From Flavobacterium sp. M31R6 (lineage in GTDB: Bacteria; Bacteroidota; Bacteroidia; Flavobacteriales; Flavobacteriaceae): DNA of 64,000 nt. Within the stretch, counting starts at the first letter, position 1. Each line of letters starts with the position of its first letter. This document shows, in pieces, positions 54,664 to 63,306 of the stretch. The translations under genes and the position numbers were made by a program. The stretch spans positions 744,001 to 808,000 of the forward strand of contig NZ_CP054141.1 of NCBI RefSeq assembly GCF_013284035.1, read 5' to 3'. The notes below the pieces were generated by a model, which did no database searches, was not told where the DNA came from, and saw only the letters and a program-made list of their open reading frames with translations.

Positions 54664-55575
54664 TTAATTACAATATTTTTTAATCAAATTATATGCATCT
54701 TCATCACCTAATTCTCCAGCTTTGCTAAAGTCTAAACAGCTTCCGTTTTTTTGTTTTAATCCTAATTTTGCAAAGCCTCTATTTAAATAGTAGGATGAAT
54801 CATTCGGATAAATTTTTATTGCTTTGGTGTAATCAGTAATTGCTCCTTGGAAGTCTTTTGAATTTGCTTTTAGATTTCCTCGGTTATAATATGCTTCGTC
54901 ATAATTAGGGTTTAATTCTATTGCTTTACTGTAATCAAGAATTGCCCCTCTATAGTCTTCTAAACTTGCTTTTGCTTTTCCTCTCCAAAGGTGAAGTTCT
55001 GAATTGTCAAAGCCAAGTTTTTTTGCTGTGGTGAAGTCTGCAATTGCACCTCTGAAATCCCCTAGCAGGCTTTTCCCTACACCTCTTTCGAAATAAGCAT
55101 CAGGAATGCTATATAATTCAATAACTTTGGAATAATCCATAATTGCTCCTTTTATGTCATCTAAATGCATTTTAGCTTTTGCTAAAGCAAAATGGATCAA
55201 TTCAAAATCTTTGCTGCCATTAAGCTCTATTATTTTGTTATAATCCAAAATAGCACCTTGATAATCTTCTAATCCAAATTTTACATTTCCTCTGTAAAAA
55301 AAGGCATCTATGAAATGAGGGTCTATTTCTATTGCTTTTGAACAATCTTCAATTGCTCCTTGAGGGTCTTTTAGCATATTTTTTGTTATTGCTCGTTTTT
55401 GAAAAGCAGTAGCGTAATTTGGATTAATTTCTATTGCCTTAGTATAATCCACTAATGCTTCTTGGTGATTATCAAGACTGTCTTTTTCAGTTCCGCTTTT
55501 ATAATATTCCTCTGCTGTTTGACCGTTAGTAATGAAGCTAAACAAAAAAGCAACTATAATTATTGATTTTTTCAT
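54664..55575 (-). CDS. Exported tetratricopeptide-repeat protein
   Basis: 303 residues. Signal peptide ending ITNGQ. About seven TPR units of 34 residues follow, marked by repeated YTKAIEINPNYATAFQKRA and YSKAIELNPNYDEAYYNRG, with GAI-DY linking segments. TPRs act as protein-binding scaffolds; here it would be periplasmic. It seems co-transcribed with the small Cys protein downstream. Confidence 0.88.
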   Translation of the reverse strand: MKKSIIIVAFLFSFITNGQTAEEYYKSGTEKDSLDNHQEALVDYTKAIEINPNYATAFQKRAITKNMLKDPQGAIEDCSKAIEIDPHFIDAFFYRGNVKFGLEDYQGAILDYNKIIELNGSKDFELIHFALAKAKMHLDDIKGAIMDYSKVIELYSIPDAYFERGVGKSLLGDFRGAIADFTTAKKLGFDNSELHLWRGKAKASLEDYRGAILDYSKAIELNPNYDEAYYNRGNLKANSKDFQGAITDYTKAIKIYPNDSSYYLNRGFAKLGLKQKNGSCLDFSKAGELGDEDAYNLIKKYCN

Positions 55576-55639
55576 GATTCCATTTTTAATAATGTGTATT
55601 CGTATTATATTAACTCATTTCAAAATGCGTTAAAAGTTG

Positions 55640-56377
55640 TTATTTTGCAAAATAGAATTCATGAGTTTTAATAACATCATCCCTGCCCATCTGTACTAAA
55701 TTCCCTGTTTTCTTTAAAAAGAAACATAAAGATTTTTCATTATAAATCAATTTCATTTCATCTGAATAATCGGTAACCAGATACATATCTCCTTCTATCT
55801 TAAAAAATGGAATTTCGGTTTTACCTTTTACTTTTATTCCTTTATTAACTAATGTTCCATTAGTTAATTTTTCTCTGATAACCGTTTCGTTTTTTTCACT
55901 GGAAGAAACTTTTGAATAGGCTACCATCATATTCATCCATTCGTCACTATCTATCAAAAACCATTGTACCCTACTGAAATCAATACCTTGGTCATTAATC
56001 CAACCGTTGCTGGTAAAGCAGAATAATACTTGTTTTTTGCCGTCAAGAACTGGATTATCTGATGGATTAAATTCTTGAATTTTAAAAGTTATAACAGACA
56101 CAGAAGACATGTCTTTTGCTTTTTTACCATCAAAATCAAGAGTCTTTAATGAAAAGCTTTTTAATTCAGGATGATTGGCTATAATCCATTGAGTTGCGGT
56201 TAATTCTGCTCTTTCTTCCATATTGTCATGAGCCATAATTGCAGCGCCAATAACTAATGCAGCTGCGCCGGCAGCAGCAACAGCAGCACCTGTATTTTGT
56301 GCATCAGATTGTTTAGGCATTAATAACATAATAGTTATAATTACCAATGTAAATTTTTTCATAATTTGATTTTTCAA
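55640..56377 (-). CDS. Exported protein of unknown function
   Basis: 245 residues, or 240 if the ATG at 56362 (MKKFTLVIITIMLLM) is used, which fits a signal peptide better. Cleavage is likely after SDAQ. An Ala-rich hydrophobic stretch (GAAVAAAGAAALVIGAAIMA) follows and could be a membrane anchor. The rest (ERAELTATQWIIANHPELKSF, WMNMMVAYSKVSSSE) has no motif I recognise. It lies in the exported-protein islet with the same orientation as its neighbours. Confidence 0.72.
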   Translation of the reverse strand: MKNQIMKKFTLVIITIMLLMPKQSDAQNTGAAVAAAGAAALVIGAAIMAHDNMEERAELTATQWIIANHPELKSFSLKTLDFDGKKAKDMSSVSVITFKIQEFNPSDNPVLDGKKQVLFCFTSNGWINDQGIDFSRVQWFLIDSDEWMNMMVAYSKVSSSEKNETVIREKLTNGTLVNKGIKVKGKTEIPFFKIEGDMYLVTDYSDEMKLIYNEKSLCFFLKKTGNLVQMGRDDVIKTHEFYFAK

Positions 56378-56683
56378 GCGAGAAACAAAAATGATGCCAT
56401 TTGAAGATAAAAGACAATTTATAACGTTAAAAAGCGCTTAATTTTAATTATAACAGTCTTTATATTACAATTTAAAATACACTCAAATTCGAGAAGTGGT
56501 GAAAAAGAATGAATGAAATGGGTTTTGAAATTTTAATTTCTGATAATATTTAAACTTAGATAAATAAGTATTCAGCTTTTAAAACGGATTTAAATTTTCA
56601 ACAAATAAATTTGACAATTCAACCTTAAACCAATAAAACCTCTTCGAAAGAAGAGGTTTTATTGGTTTTATGGGTTTTTTGCT
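56378..56683. other. Intergenic stretch with a perfect hairpin
   Basis: About 300 bases without a gene. Positions 56630-56665 form a hairpin with 16-base arms (CCAATAAAACCTCTTC and its inverse) around a GAAA loop, which can terminate the minus-strand toxin-antitoxin pair. Bases 56639-56678 copy the tRNA-Leu terminator region. Confidence 0.75.
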
Positions 56684-56998
56684 TCACTTCACTTGCAATG
56701 TCAATCCCAACGCATTGATTATTTGCACAAAATTGGAAATTTGTAAATCGGTTTTGCCTTGTTCAATTTTGGCAATGTAGGCGCGTTCTTTGCCTATTTG
56801 GTCAGCTAATTGCTGTTGAGTTAGATGTTTTTCTTTGCGTTTTTCTTTTATCAATTCACCATAATAAAAAGACAATGCTTTTTTTGAAAATTCATCTCTC
56901 TCGGGTGTGCCTTGTTTGCCGTATTTGTCATCTAAATAGTCATTGGCAGTAGGTAACTCACTTTTTATTTTTTCTAAATCAAGTTTTGGTCTTGCCAT
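56684..56998 (-). CDS. higA: HigA-type antitoxin, XRE-family HTH
   Basis: 104 residues. The C-terminal half is a Cro/CI helix-turn-helix (HLTQQQLADQIGKERAYIAKIEQGKTDLQ). The N-terminal part is a helical arm (SKKALSFYYGELIKEKRKE). It overlaps the toxin gene by 25 bases, so the pair is translationally linked. In HigBA systems the antitoxin binds the toxin and represses the shared promoter. Confidence 0.85.
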   Translation of the reverse strand: MARPKLDLEKIKSELPTANDYLDDKYGKQGTPERDEFSKKALSFYYGELIKEKRKEKHLTQQQLADQIGKERAYIAKIEQGKTDLQISNFVQIINALGLTLQVK

Positions 56999-57318
56999 TT
57001 TTCTAAAATTTTGATTGCTGTTTTTATTTGTTTGTCGTAATCTTTGGTCGATTTTTTCATGAATCCATTTAGAAATATTATATTTCTGCTTTGGCTTATA
57101 TTGTCGTGGTCTATCGTAAAAACAATAATTCGATATTCATTATTGACCTGTATTCGCACTTCATAAAAATCCGTGTTGATTAATTTCTTGGCTATTTTAA
57201 TATTAATTACGGGCTGTGTTATTATGATTTCCAATAGGTAATCTATTTTGTCCTTCACATTGGTTTCTGAATTGTTTAAAAATTCTAAAAATTCACGCGT
57301 TTTAAATATTGTCCTCAT
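56974..57318 (-). CDS. higB: HigB/RelE-type toxin
   Basis: 114 residues. The fold pattern matches phage-Gp49-like HigB toxins: KTREFLEFLNNSETNVKDKIDYLL helices, then VRIQVNNEYRIIVFTIDHDN strands with the conserved Arg, and FLNGFMKKSTKDYDKQIKTAIKILEKW at the end. It should be a ribosome-dependent mRNA interferase. It precedes the antitoxin, the order typical of HigBA. Confidence 0.85.
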   Translation of the reverse strand: MRTIFKTREFLEFLNNSETNVKDKIDYLLEIIITQPVINIKIAKKLINTDFYEVRIQVNNEYRIIVFTIDHDNISQSRNIIFLNGFMKKSTKDYDKQIKTAIKILEKWQDQNLI

Positions 57319-57567
57319 TGATGCTACTATTTTGCAAATGTAATTAATTCGTTACCAAATAAAATTAAGTTTATGATTTTTTTATGGAATGTTTCTAATA
57401 ATCTTATAGTTTATTGTATGAAATCAAAAAAGGTTTGTAGATGAAAAAAATGTAAGATATAAATTATATTTTAAAAATTTACACTTGAAAATAATAATTT
57501 AATTTGAATATGATTTTAATCAATTTTTTGTCGTAAACTTGTAAGTGTAAAATAAACACTTATAATT
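57319..57567 (+). promoter_or_regulatory. Upstream region of the GH97 gene
   Basis: About 250 AT-rich bases. TAAGTGT (57542-57548) and ACACTTA (57556-57562) form a small inverted repeat just before the ATG. A clear promoter box was not found. Confidence 0.4.
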
Positions 57568-59487
57568 ATGAAAAAAATATACAGCTTACTTTTGTTAGCT
57601 ATTTCACTAGCATCATTTGCCAAAACAACTACCGATTATTCGTTTGTCAATACCGATAAAACGATAAAAGTTGAATTTAACCTTAGTCCGAAGAAAACAC
57701 CTTGTTACAAAGTTTTCTTTAAAAATAAATTGGTCATCAATACTTCTGAGCTTGGAATTGTTCGGGAAGATGCTAATTTTTATAGTGATATGAAGATTGT
57801 AAAAGTTTCTGACGCCAAAGCCGTAACTTCAAATTATTCGATGCTGCAAGGGAAAAGGAAAAACATCAGGTATACTGCCAATCAATATACGGTCAGTTTG
57901 CAAAGCAGTACCGGAGAAGCGATGGAAATTATTTTTCAGCTTTCTCATGACGGAATCGGGTTGCGCTACCATTTTCCTAAAACTTCGAATGATATCAAGA
58001 AAATTACGGAAGAGAAAACCACCTATAATTTTGATGCTTCCGCAAAAGCATGGTTACAGCCAATGTCTAAAGCCAAAACGGGATGGAAAGAAACCAATCC
58101 ATCCTACGAAGAGCATTATTCGATGGGTGTTCCAGTAAATACAAAACCTGTAATTGGTGAAGGATGGGTGTATCCTGCTTTGTTCAATGCCAATGATGCT
58201 TGGGTTTTGATTACCGAAACAGGTTTACAAGACAATTATTGTGGTAGCCGATTGGTTTATAATGATGTCTCAAAAGCATTACAGGTAACTTTTCCGCAAA
58301 AAGAGGAGGTTTTTCCAAACGGAGCTCTTAATCCAGAATCACTATTGCCTTGGTACACGCCTTGGAGAATCATAACGATTGGTTCATTGAAAACCATTAC
58401 TGAAAGTACGCTAGGAACCGACTTGGCCGATCCTGCTGTTCCAATGGATACTTCTTTTATCAAAAGTGGATTGTCTTCTTGGAGTTGGGTTTTGCTGAAA
58501 GATGATTCAGTTAATTTTGAAACTACCTTGCAGTTTATCGATTATGCATCCAGCATGAATTGGCCGTATTGCTTGATTGATGCTGATTGGGACACTCGAA
58601 TTGGTGATGCCAAAATGAAGGAGTTGGTGGCTCATGCCGCAGCAAAAAACGTAAAATTATTGGTTTGGTACAATTCATCAGGATCTTGGAATAGTACAGA
58701 ATACCATCCTAAAGGGAAATTATTGACACATGCTGATAGAGATAAAGAATTCTCAAGATTACAAGAAATGGGTATTGCAGGAGTTAAAGTTGATTTTTTT
58801 GGAGGTGATGGACAATCGATGATTGCATATTATCACGCCATGTTGAAAGATGCTGCAGAACATCAATTGTTGGTCAATTTTCACGGGGCTACTTTGCCAA
58901 GAGGTTTACAACGCACTTTTCCCAATTTACTGACCACCGAGGCTGTGAAAGGACAAGAATATATTACTTTTTTTCAAGATATAGCCGACTTGCAACCTAG
59001 CCATTGCGCGATGCTTCCTTTTGCCAGAAACGTTTTTGATCCAATGGATTTCACGCCGATGGTATTGGATTCTATCCCAAATATCAAGCGCAAGACAACT
59101 CCTGCTTTTGAGTTGGCTTTGCCTGTTTTATTCTTATCCGGAATTCAGCACATTGCCGAAACTCCTGTTGGTATGGCGAAAATGCCAAAATATGTGGTTG
59201 ATTATCTAAAAGACATTCCGACCAATTGGGATGATTCCAAATTCATAGACGGTTATCCCGGAAAGTACATTGTTATGGCCAGAAAAAAAGACAACGTTTG
59301 GCATATCGTTGGAATCAATGGAGAAAATAAACCCAAACAAATAGAACTTGACTTGTCATTTGTAAATAACCCAAAAGGTTTTATTATTCTGGAAGATGAA
59401 AATGGTTTTCAACAGCTTCCTGTATCGAAAAACACAAAACTGAAAGTAGCGATGAAACCCAATGGTGGTTTTGTGGTGAAGATGTAG
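57568..59487 (+). CDS. Glycoside hydrolase family 97, probably retaining alpha-galactosidase type
   Basis: 639 residues. Signal peptide ending ASFA. The N-terminal beta-sandwich (FNLSPKKTPCYKVFFKNKLV), central TIM barrel (SSWSWVLLKDDSVNFETT, YCLIDADWD) and C-terminal sandwich of GH97 are in order. D409 in GVKVDFFGGDGQ sits where retaining GH97 alpha-galactosidases have their nucleophile, whereas inverting SusB-type alpha-glucosidases do not use Asp there. It probably removes alpha-linked galactose, or a similar sugar, in the periplasm. Sugar genes are downstream on the other strand. Confidence 0.88.
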   Translation: MKKIYSLLLLAISLASFAKTTTDYSFVNTDKTIKVEFNLSPKKTPCYKVFFKNKLVINTSELGIVREDANFYSDMKIVKVSDAKAVTSNYSMLQGKRKNIRYTANQYTVSLQSSTGEAMEIIFQLSHDGIGLRYHFPKTSNDIKKITEEKTTYNFDASAKAWLQPMSKAKTGWKETNPSYEEHYSMGVPVNTKPVIGEGWVYPALFNANDAWVLITETGLQDNYCGSRLVYNDVSKALQVTFPQKEEVFPNGALNPESLLPWYTPWRIITIGSLKTITESTLGTDLADPAVPMDTSFIKSGLSSWSWVLLKDDSVNFETTLQFIDYASSMNWPYCLIDADWDTRIGDAKMKELVAHAAAKNVKLLVWYNSSGSWNSTEYHPKGKLLTHADRDKEFSRLQEMGIAGVKVDFFGGDGQSMIAYYHAMLKDAAEHQLLVNFHGATLPRGLQRTFPNLLTTEAVKGQEYITFFQDIADLQPSHCAMLPFARNVFDPMDFTPMVLDSIPNIKRKTTPAFELALPVLFLSGIQHIAETPVGMAKMPKYVVDYLKDIPTNWDDSKFIDGYPGKYIVMARKKDNVWHIVGINGENKPKQIELDLSFVNNPKGFIILEDENGFQQLPVSKNTKLKVAMKPNGGFVVKM

Positions 59488-59495
59488 TTTTTTTT

Positions 59496-59549
59496 AAATA
59501 AATAAGCCCTATAAGTTCATGTTAGTAAACTTATAGGGCTTATTTATTT
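59496..59549. terminator. Bidirectional terminator between GH97 and OsmC genes
   Basis: A 22-base stem containing AAGCCCTATAAGTT and AACTTATAGGGCTT serves both convergent genes. Its right arm overlaps the last two codons of the OsmC gene. Confidence 0.88.
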
Positions 59550-60002
59550 TACTTCACAAGTTGCATTATGAAAAACAGGAAAATTGCAAGAATTAGCAAT
59601 AAAACACAATTGATTTGCTTTTTGATGTAAATCCAGAGCCATTTGAATTTTATCAGGATTGGCAATTGTTACTTCAGGATTTAATGTGACCTCAATAAAA
59701 CGCCCGCTTCCGTCAGGAGAAACCTCAAGTGCTGCTTCAGCATTGTCTGAATACTCTAAAACTTCAATTCCGTTTTGAGAACAGACGTATAAATAGGACA
59801 TCATGTGACAGGAAATTAAACTACTTAAAAGTAAATCCTCTGGATTGTATAATTCTGGATCACCTTTGAAAGCTTTCGCAGCCGAAACATTTAAAACCGG
59901 TTTTGCTTCAATTAAAATCTTGTGACTTTTGCTGTAAAATCGCTTTGTTGAATCTTCTTGATTTGAAGTCCACTTTGCTTCTGCTTTGAAGAGATGTTTC
60001 AT
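59544..60002 (-). CDS. OsmC/Ohr-family protein
   Basis: 152 residues. The OsmC pattern is clear: NPEDLLLSSLISCHMMSYLYVCSQNGIEVLEY holds the first redox Cys, and HQKANQLCFIANSCNF holds the second. Such proteins reduce organic hydroperoxides through the Cys pair. The N-terminal AKWTSNQEDSTKRFYSKSHKIL strands are typical. It stands alone. Confidence 0.9.
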   Translation of the reverse strand: MKHLFKAEAKWTSNQEDSTKRFYSKSHKILIEAKPVLNVSAAKAFKGDPELYNPEDLLLSSLISCHMMSYLYVCSQNGIEVLEYSDNAEAALEVSPDGSGRFIEVTLNPEVTIANPDKIQMALDLHQKANQLCFIANSCNFPVFHNATCEVK

Positions 60003-60330
60003 TTTTTGTTTTGTTTGCTATGGCGAAGTTATGATTTTATATTTTGCTAATTATTAATCCCGAAAAGGCGTAAAGTCAAAAATAAAACTCAGCTGAGCAA
60101 AGTCTCCAGACTTTGTAGTTTTTTTTTAAATGTTCTTTAAGGGAATAAATCTAATAAAAGTCTCCCGACTTTTTCTGTGAATATCTTAGAAATTTTTCGA
60201 GCCTGTTTTACTTTATAAACAAAAAAACCTCGGAAGTATAACCTCCCGAGGAACTTAAAACCAACAAGTGTCAGTTTCTAAACTAGATATTCAACAAATA
60301 ACCAAATTATATGATTTCTAGTATTTTAAA
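60003..60330. other. Intergenic stretch with galM terminator
   Basis: About 330 bases. On the minus strand CCTCGG and CCGAGG (60251-60228) form a stem followed by seven Ts (to 60221), which terminates the arabinose unit. Upstream, AAAGTCTCCAGACTTT and AAAGTCTCCCGACTTTT are two similar small palindromes about 50 bases apart. No gene is seen. Confidence 0.65.
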
Positions 60331-61521
60331 TTACTTAACCGAAAATTTAAAAGTTGTTTTTGTTTTATAGTTTTCTCCCGGACTTAAGACAGTCGTAGGG
60401 AAATCTTTTTGATTTGGTGAATCTGGATAATGTTGTGTTTCTAGGCAAAAACCAGTTCTATGGGCGTATGTTCCGCCGTTTTTCATAGGTAAAGTTCCGT
60501 CTAGGAAGTTACCAGAGTAGAATTGGATTCCAGGTTGATCGCTATATACTTCCAACAGTCTTCCACTTCCTGAGTGATAAGCTGAAGCCACTAAACGCTC
60601 TCCTTTGTCTTGGTTGTTTAACACCCAGCAGTGGTCGTAACCCAATCCTCTTTTTAACTGTTCATCCTTAGCTTCGATTGCTGCCCCAACCAATTTTGGT
60701 TTTCTGAAATCAAATGGAGTATTGGTAACATCCGTTAATTGGCCTGTCGGAATAAGCGTTGCATCTACAGGAACCAATTTGTCTGCATCAATCATAATTT
60801 CGTGGTCCAAAATTGGTTTGGAGAAATCACCTGACAGATTGAAATAGGCGTGTTGCGTTAAGTTTACCACTGTTTTCTTATCGGTAGTCGCTTCATACAA
60901 AACGTCCAATGCGTTGTCTTTGTTCAAAGTGTAGGTTACGTAAACCGTTAAGTTTCCAGGGTATCCTTCTTCCATGTCTTTGCTTACATATTTCAATTTT
61001 AATGAAGCAGAGTCTCCGCCTTTGGCTTCTTCAGCAGTCCAAACCACATTGTGGAAACCTTGTGGTCCTCCGTGCAACGCATTTGGAGCATTGTTGATGG
61101 CCAAAGAATATTCTTTTCCGTCCAAAGTGAATTTACCTTTGGCAATTCGGTTTCCGTATCTTCCGATAAGGGCTCCAAAAAACGGATTGTCTTTCATGTA
61201 TTGTTCCAATGAATTAAAACCAATTACCACTTCTTCGGATTTACCCGCTTTATTAGGCACTTTTAGAGTAGATATTCTACCCCCGAAAGTGATAATGTCA
61301 ACTTCCATTCCGTTATGGTTTTTCAGTGTATATTGGTCAATTTGTACTCCTTTGTCAGTTTTGCCATATACCGATTTTGCTATAGAAACTGAATCTGTAG
61401 CGTTAGCTTCCAAGGCAGTTTCTTCTCCTGCCTCTGTTTTTTTTTCTCCTTTACACTGTACATTCATACTTGCTAAACTTAAAATGGAAATTCCATAAAT
61501 ACAACGTTTTATTACATTCAT
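60331..61521 (-). CDS. galM: Aldose 1-epimerase lipoprotein
   Basis: 396 residues from the ATG at 61521; the open frame continues 12 codons up, but MNVIKRCIYGISILSLASM starts the lipoprotein signal with lipobox VQC. Mutarotase motifs are GRYGNRIAKGKFTLDGKEY, NAPNALHGG, the catalytic His in LTQHAYFNLSG and the catalytic Glu in GFCLETQHYPDSPN. It equilibrates sugar anomers, here at a membrane or in the periplasm. It follows araA on the same strand. Confidence 0.93.
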   Translation of the reverse strand: MNVIKRCIYGISILSLASMNVQCKGEKKTEAGEETALEANATDSVSIAKSVYGKTDKGVQIDQYTLKNHNGMEVDIITFGGRISTLKVPNKAGKSEEVVIGFNSLEQYMKDNPFFGALIGRYGNRIAKGKFTLDGKEYSLAINNAPNALHGGPQGFHNVVWTAEEAKGGDSASLKLKYVSKDMEEGYPGNLTVYVTYTLNKDNALDVLYEATTDKKTVVNLTQHAYFNLSGDFSKPILDHEIMIDADKLVPVDATLIPTGQLTDVTNTPFDFRKPKLVGAAIEAKDEQLKRGLGYDHCWVLNNQDKGERLVASAYHSGSGRLLEVYSDQPGIQFYSGNFLDGTLPMKNGGTYAHRTGFCLETQHYPDSPNQKDFPTTVLSPGENYKTKTTFKFSVK

Positions 61522-61569
61522 AATTATCTGGTTTTTAAGACTTAATTCTACAAACAAAAATATTTTTTT

Positions 61570-61690
61570 TGGCGTGCCCCTCCGTAAAAACTACGGGTCG
61601 TGCTGTACGTTCCCGCTTTTTTTATCCTGCAAAAAAAGCAGGATAAAAAAGAGCTCCACTGCCATCACTCACGCAAGCAGTGCTAACCTA
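61570..61690. repeat. Intergenic inverted-repeat element 3
   Basis: A hairpin TTTTTTATCCTGC / GCAGGATAAAAAA (61618-61650) is flanked by GGCGTGCCCCTCCGTAAAA and ACTACGGGTCG on the left and CACTGCCATCACTCACGC on the right. A short inner stem CCGT/ACGG is also present. The layout is like the elements at 45405 and 50789. Confidence 0.7.
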
Positions 61691-61705
61691 CATATTTTTT
61701 AGTTA

Positions 61706-63214
61706 TTACAAACCATGTTGAAACAAATGAAAATAAGCTTCATTAGCATTGATAGTATCTTTGAAATTACGGATAGTCGTATTTGCATCAATCACAAGCA
61801 ATTCGATTCCTGCAATATCAGCAAAATCTTCCATAAATTCAGTAGTTACCGCTTGGCTGTAAACTGTATGGTGAGCACCTCCCGCAAGAATCCAAGCCGT
61901 TGCTGCAATATCAAGGTTTGGTTTGCAATCCCACAATACGCGCGCTACTGGAAGTTTTGGCAAATCAGCCATCGGTTTTACTGCCGTTACTTCGTTTACA
62001 ATCAATCTAAAACGAGTTCCCATATCTACAAGTGATACATTGATTGCATCTCCGGCAGGTGAATTAAATACCAAACGAGCTGGATCTTCTTTTCCTCCAA
62101 TTCCTAATGGATGTACTTCGCAAGAAGGTTTTCCGTCAGCGATAGATGGACAGATTTCCAACATGTGTGATCCCAAAACATAAGATTTTTGAGGGGTAAA
62201 ATGATACGTGTAATCTTCCATGAATGAAGTTCCTCCTTCAAGTCCCACATTCATAACTTTCAATGCTCTAACCATTGCGGCAGTTTTCCAGTCACCTTCA
62301 CCACCAAAACCGTAACCATCGGCCATTAAACGTTGGGTTGCAATTCCAGGAAGTTGTTTCCAAACTCCTAAGTTTTCGAAAGTATCGGTAAATGCTCCGA
62401 AACCTCCTTCTTCCAAGAAAGCTCTCAATCCCAATTCGATTTTTGCGGCATCCGCCAAAGATTGTCTTTGTGCTCCACCTTCTAAAAGTGATGGTGTCAA
62501 GTTATAGGAAGCTTCGTAAACCGCCAATAAATCGTTCAATTGTTTGTCGGTTACTTTTTCCATGTGTTTGGTCACATCTGAAGAATCGTATCCATTAACA
62601 GAAACTCCAAAACGAATTTGAGCTTCTACTTTATCGCCTTCGGTAACGGCAACTTCACGCATGTTATCACCAATACGAGCTACTTTTAGGTTTTGAAGTT
62701 CGTTCCAACCTAGTGCAACTCTTGTCCAGTTTCCTATTTTGGTTTGAACGCGTTCGTCTTCCCAGTGTCCTACAATCACTTTGCGTTTTTTGCGCATTCT
62801 GGACATGATAAAACCAAACTCTCTGTCTCCGTGAGCCGATTGGTTCAAGTTCATGAAGTCCATGTCAATACTAGCCCATGGAATTTCAGCGTTGAATTGT
62901 GTATGTAAGTGACATAATGGTTTATTTAAAATACTTAAACCACCAATCCACATTTTGGCTGGTGAGAAAGTATGCATCCAAGCCACAATACCGATACAGT
63001 TTTTGTTGGAATTCGCTTCCAAACATACATTCGTGATTTGTGCAGGTGATTTTACTACATCTTTGTATACCAATTTTACTGGTAATTTTGAGGATGCGTC
63101 CAATCCTTTTGCAATTATTTGAGAATGTTCGGCTACTTTTCTTAATGTTTCTTCACCGTATAATTCTTGGCTTCCTACTACAAACCAAATTTCTTTTTGA
63201 GAGATATCTATCAT
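61706..63214 (-). CDS. araA: L-arabinose isomerase
   Basis: 502 residues, the standard length. It converts L-arabinose to L-ribulose. Family motifs include [17 protein letters not shown] at the start, [19 protein letters not shown], the Glu-containing [20 protein letters not shown] region and [18 protein letters not shown]. It lies 93 bp downstream of araD, so the two are probably one operon. Confidence 0.97.
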   Translation of the reverse strand: MIDISQKEIWFVVGSQELYGEETLRKVAEHSQIIAKGLDASSKLPVKLVYKDVVKSPAQITNVCLEANSNKNCIGIVAWMHTFSPAKMWIGGLSILNKPLCHLHTQFNAEIPWASIDMDFMNLNQSAHGDREFGFIMSRMRKKRKVIVGHWEDERVQTKIGNWTRVALGWNELQNLKVARIGDNMREVAVTEGDKVEAQIRFGVSVNGYDSSDVTKHMEKVTDKQLNDLLAVYEASYNLTPSLLEGGAQRQSLADAAKIELGLRAFLEEGGFGAFTDTFENLGVWKQLPGIATQRLMADGYGFGGEGDWKTAAMVRALKVMNVGLEGGTSFMEDYTYHFTPQKSYVLGSHMLEICPSIADGKPSCEVHPLGIGGKEDPARLVFNSPAGDAINVSLVDMGTRFRLIVNEVTAVKPMADLPKLPVARVLWDCKPNLDIAATAWILAGGAHHTVYSQAVTTEFMEDFADIAGIELLVIDANTTIRNFKDTINANEAYFHLFQHGL

Positions 63215-63306
63215 TTTTTATATCGTTTAATCGTTTATTTGTTGAATTGTTTAATCGTAGAACGGCCTAATCGATTAAACGATTTACCGATTCACCGAAT
63301 AAACGG

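Noticed and set aside
52904..56678. Classical att sites made from the tRNA-Leu 3' end
   Set aside because: The repeated sequence begins after the tRNA, and no second copy of the tRNA 3' end was seen in the window; only the terminator region is copied.
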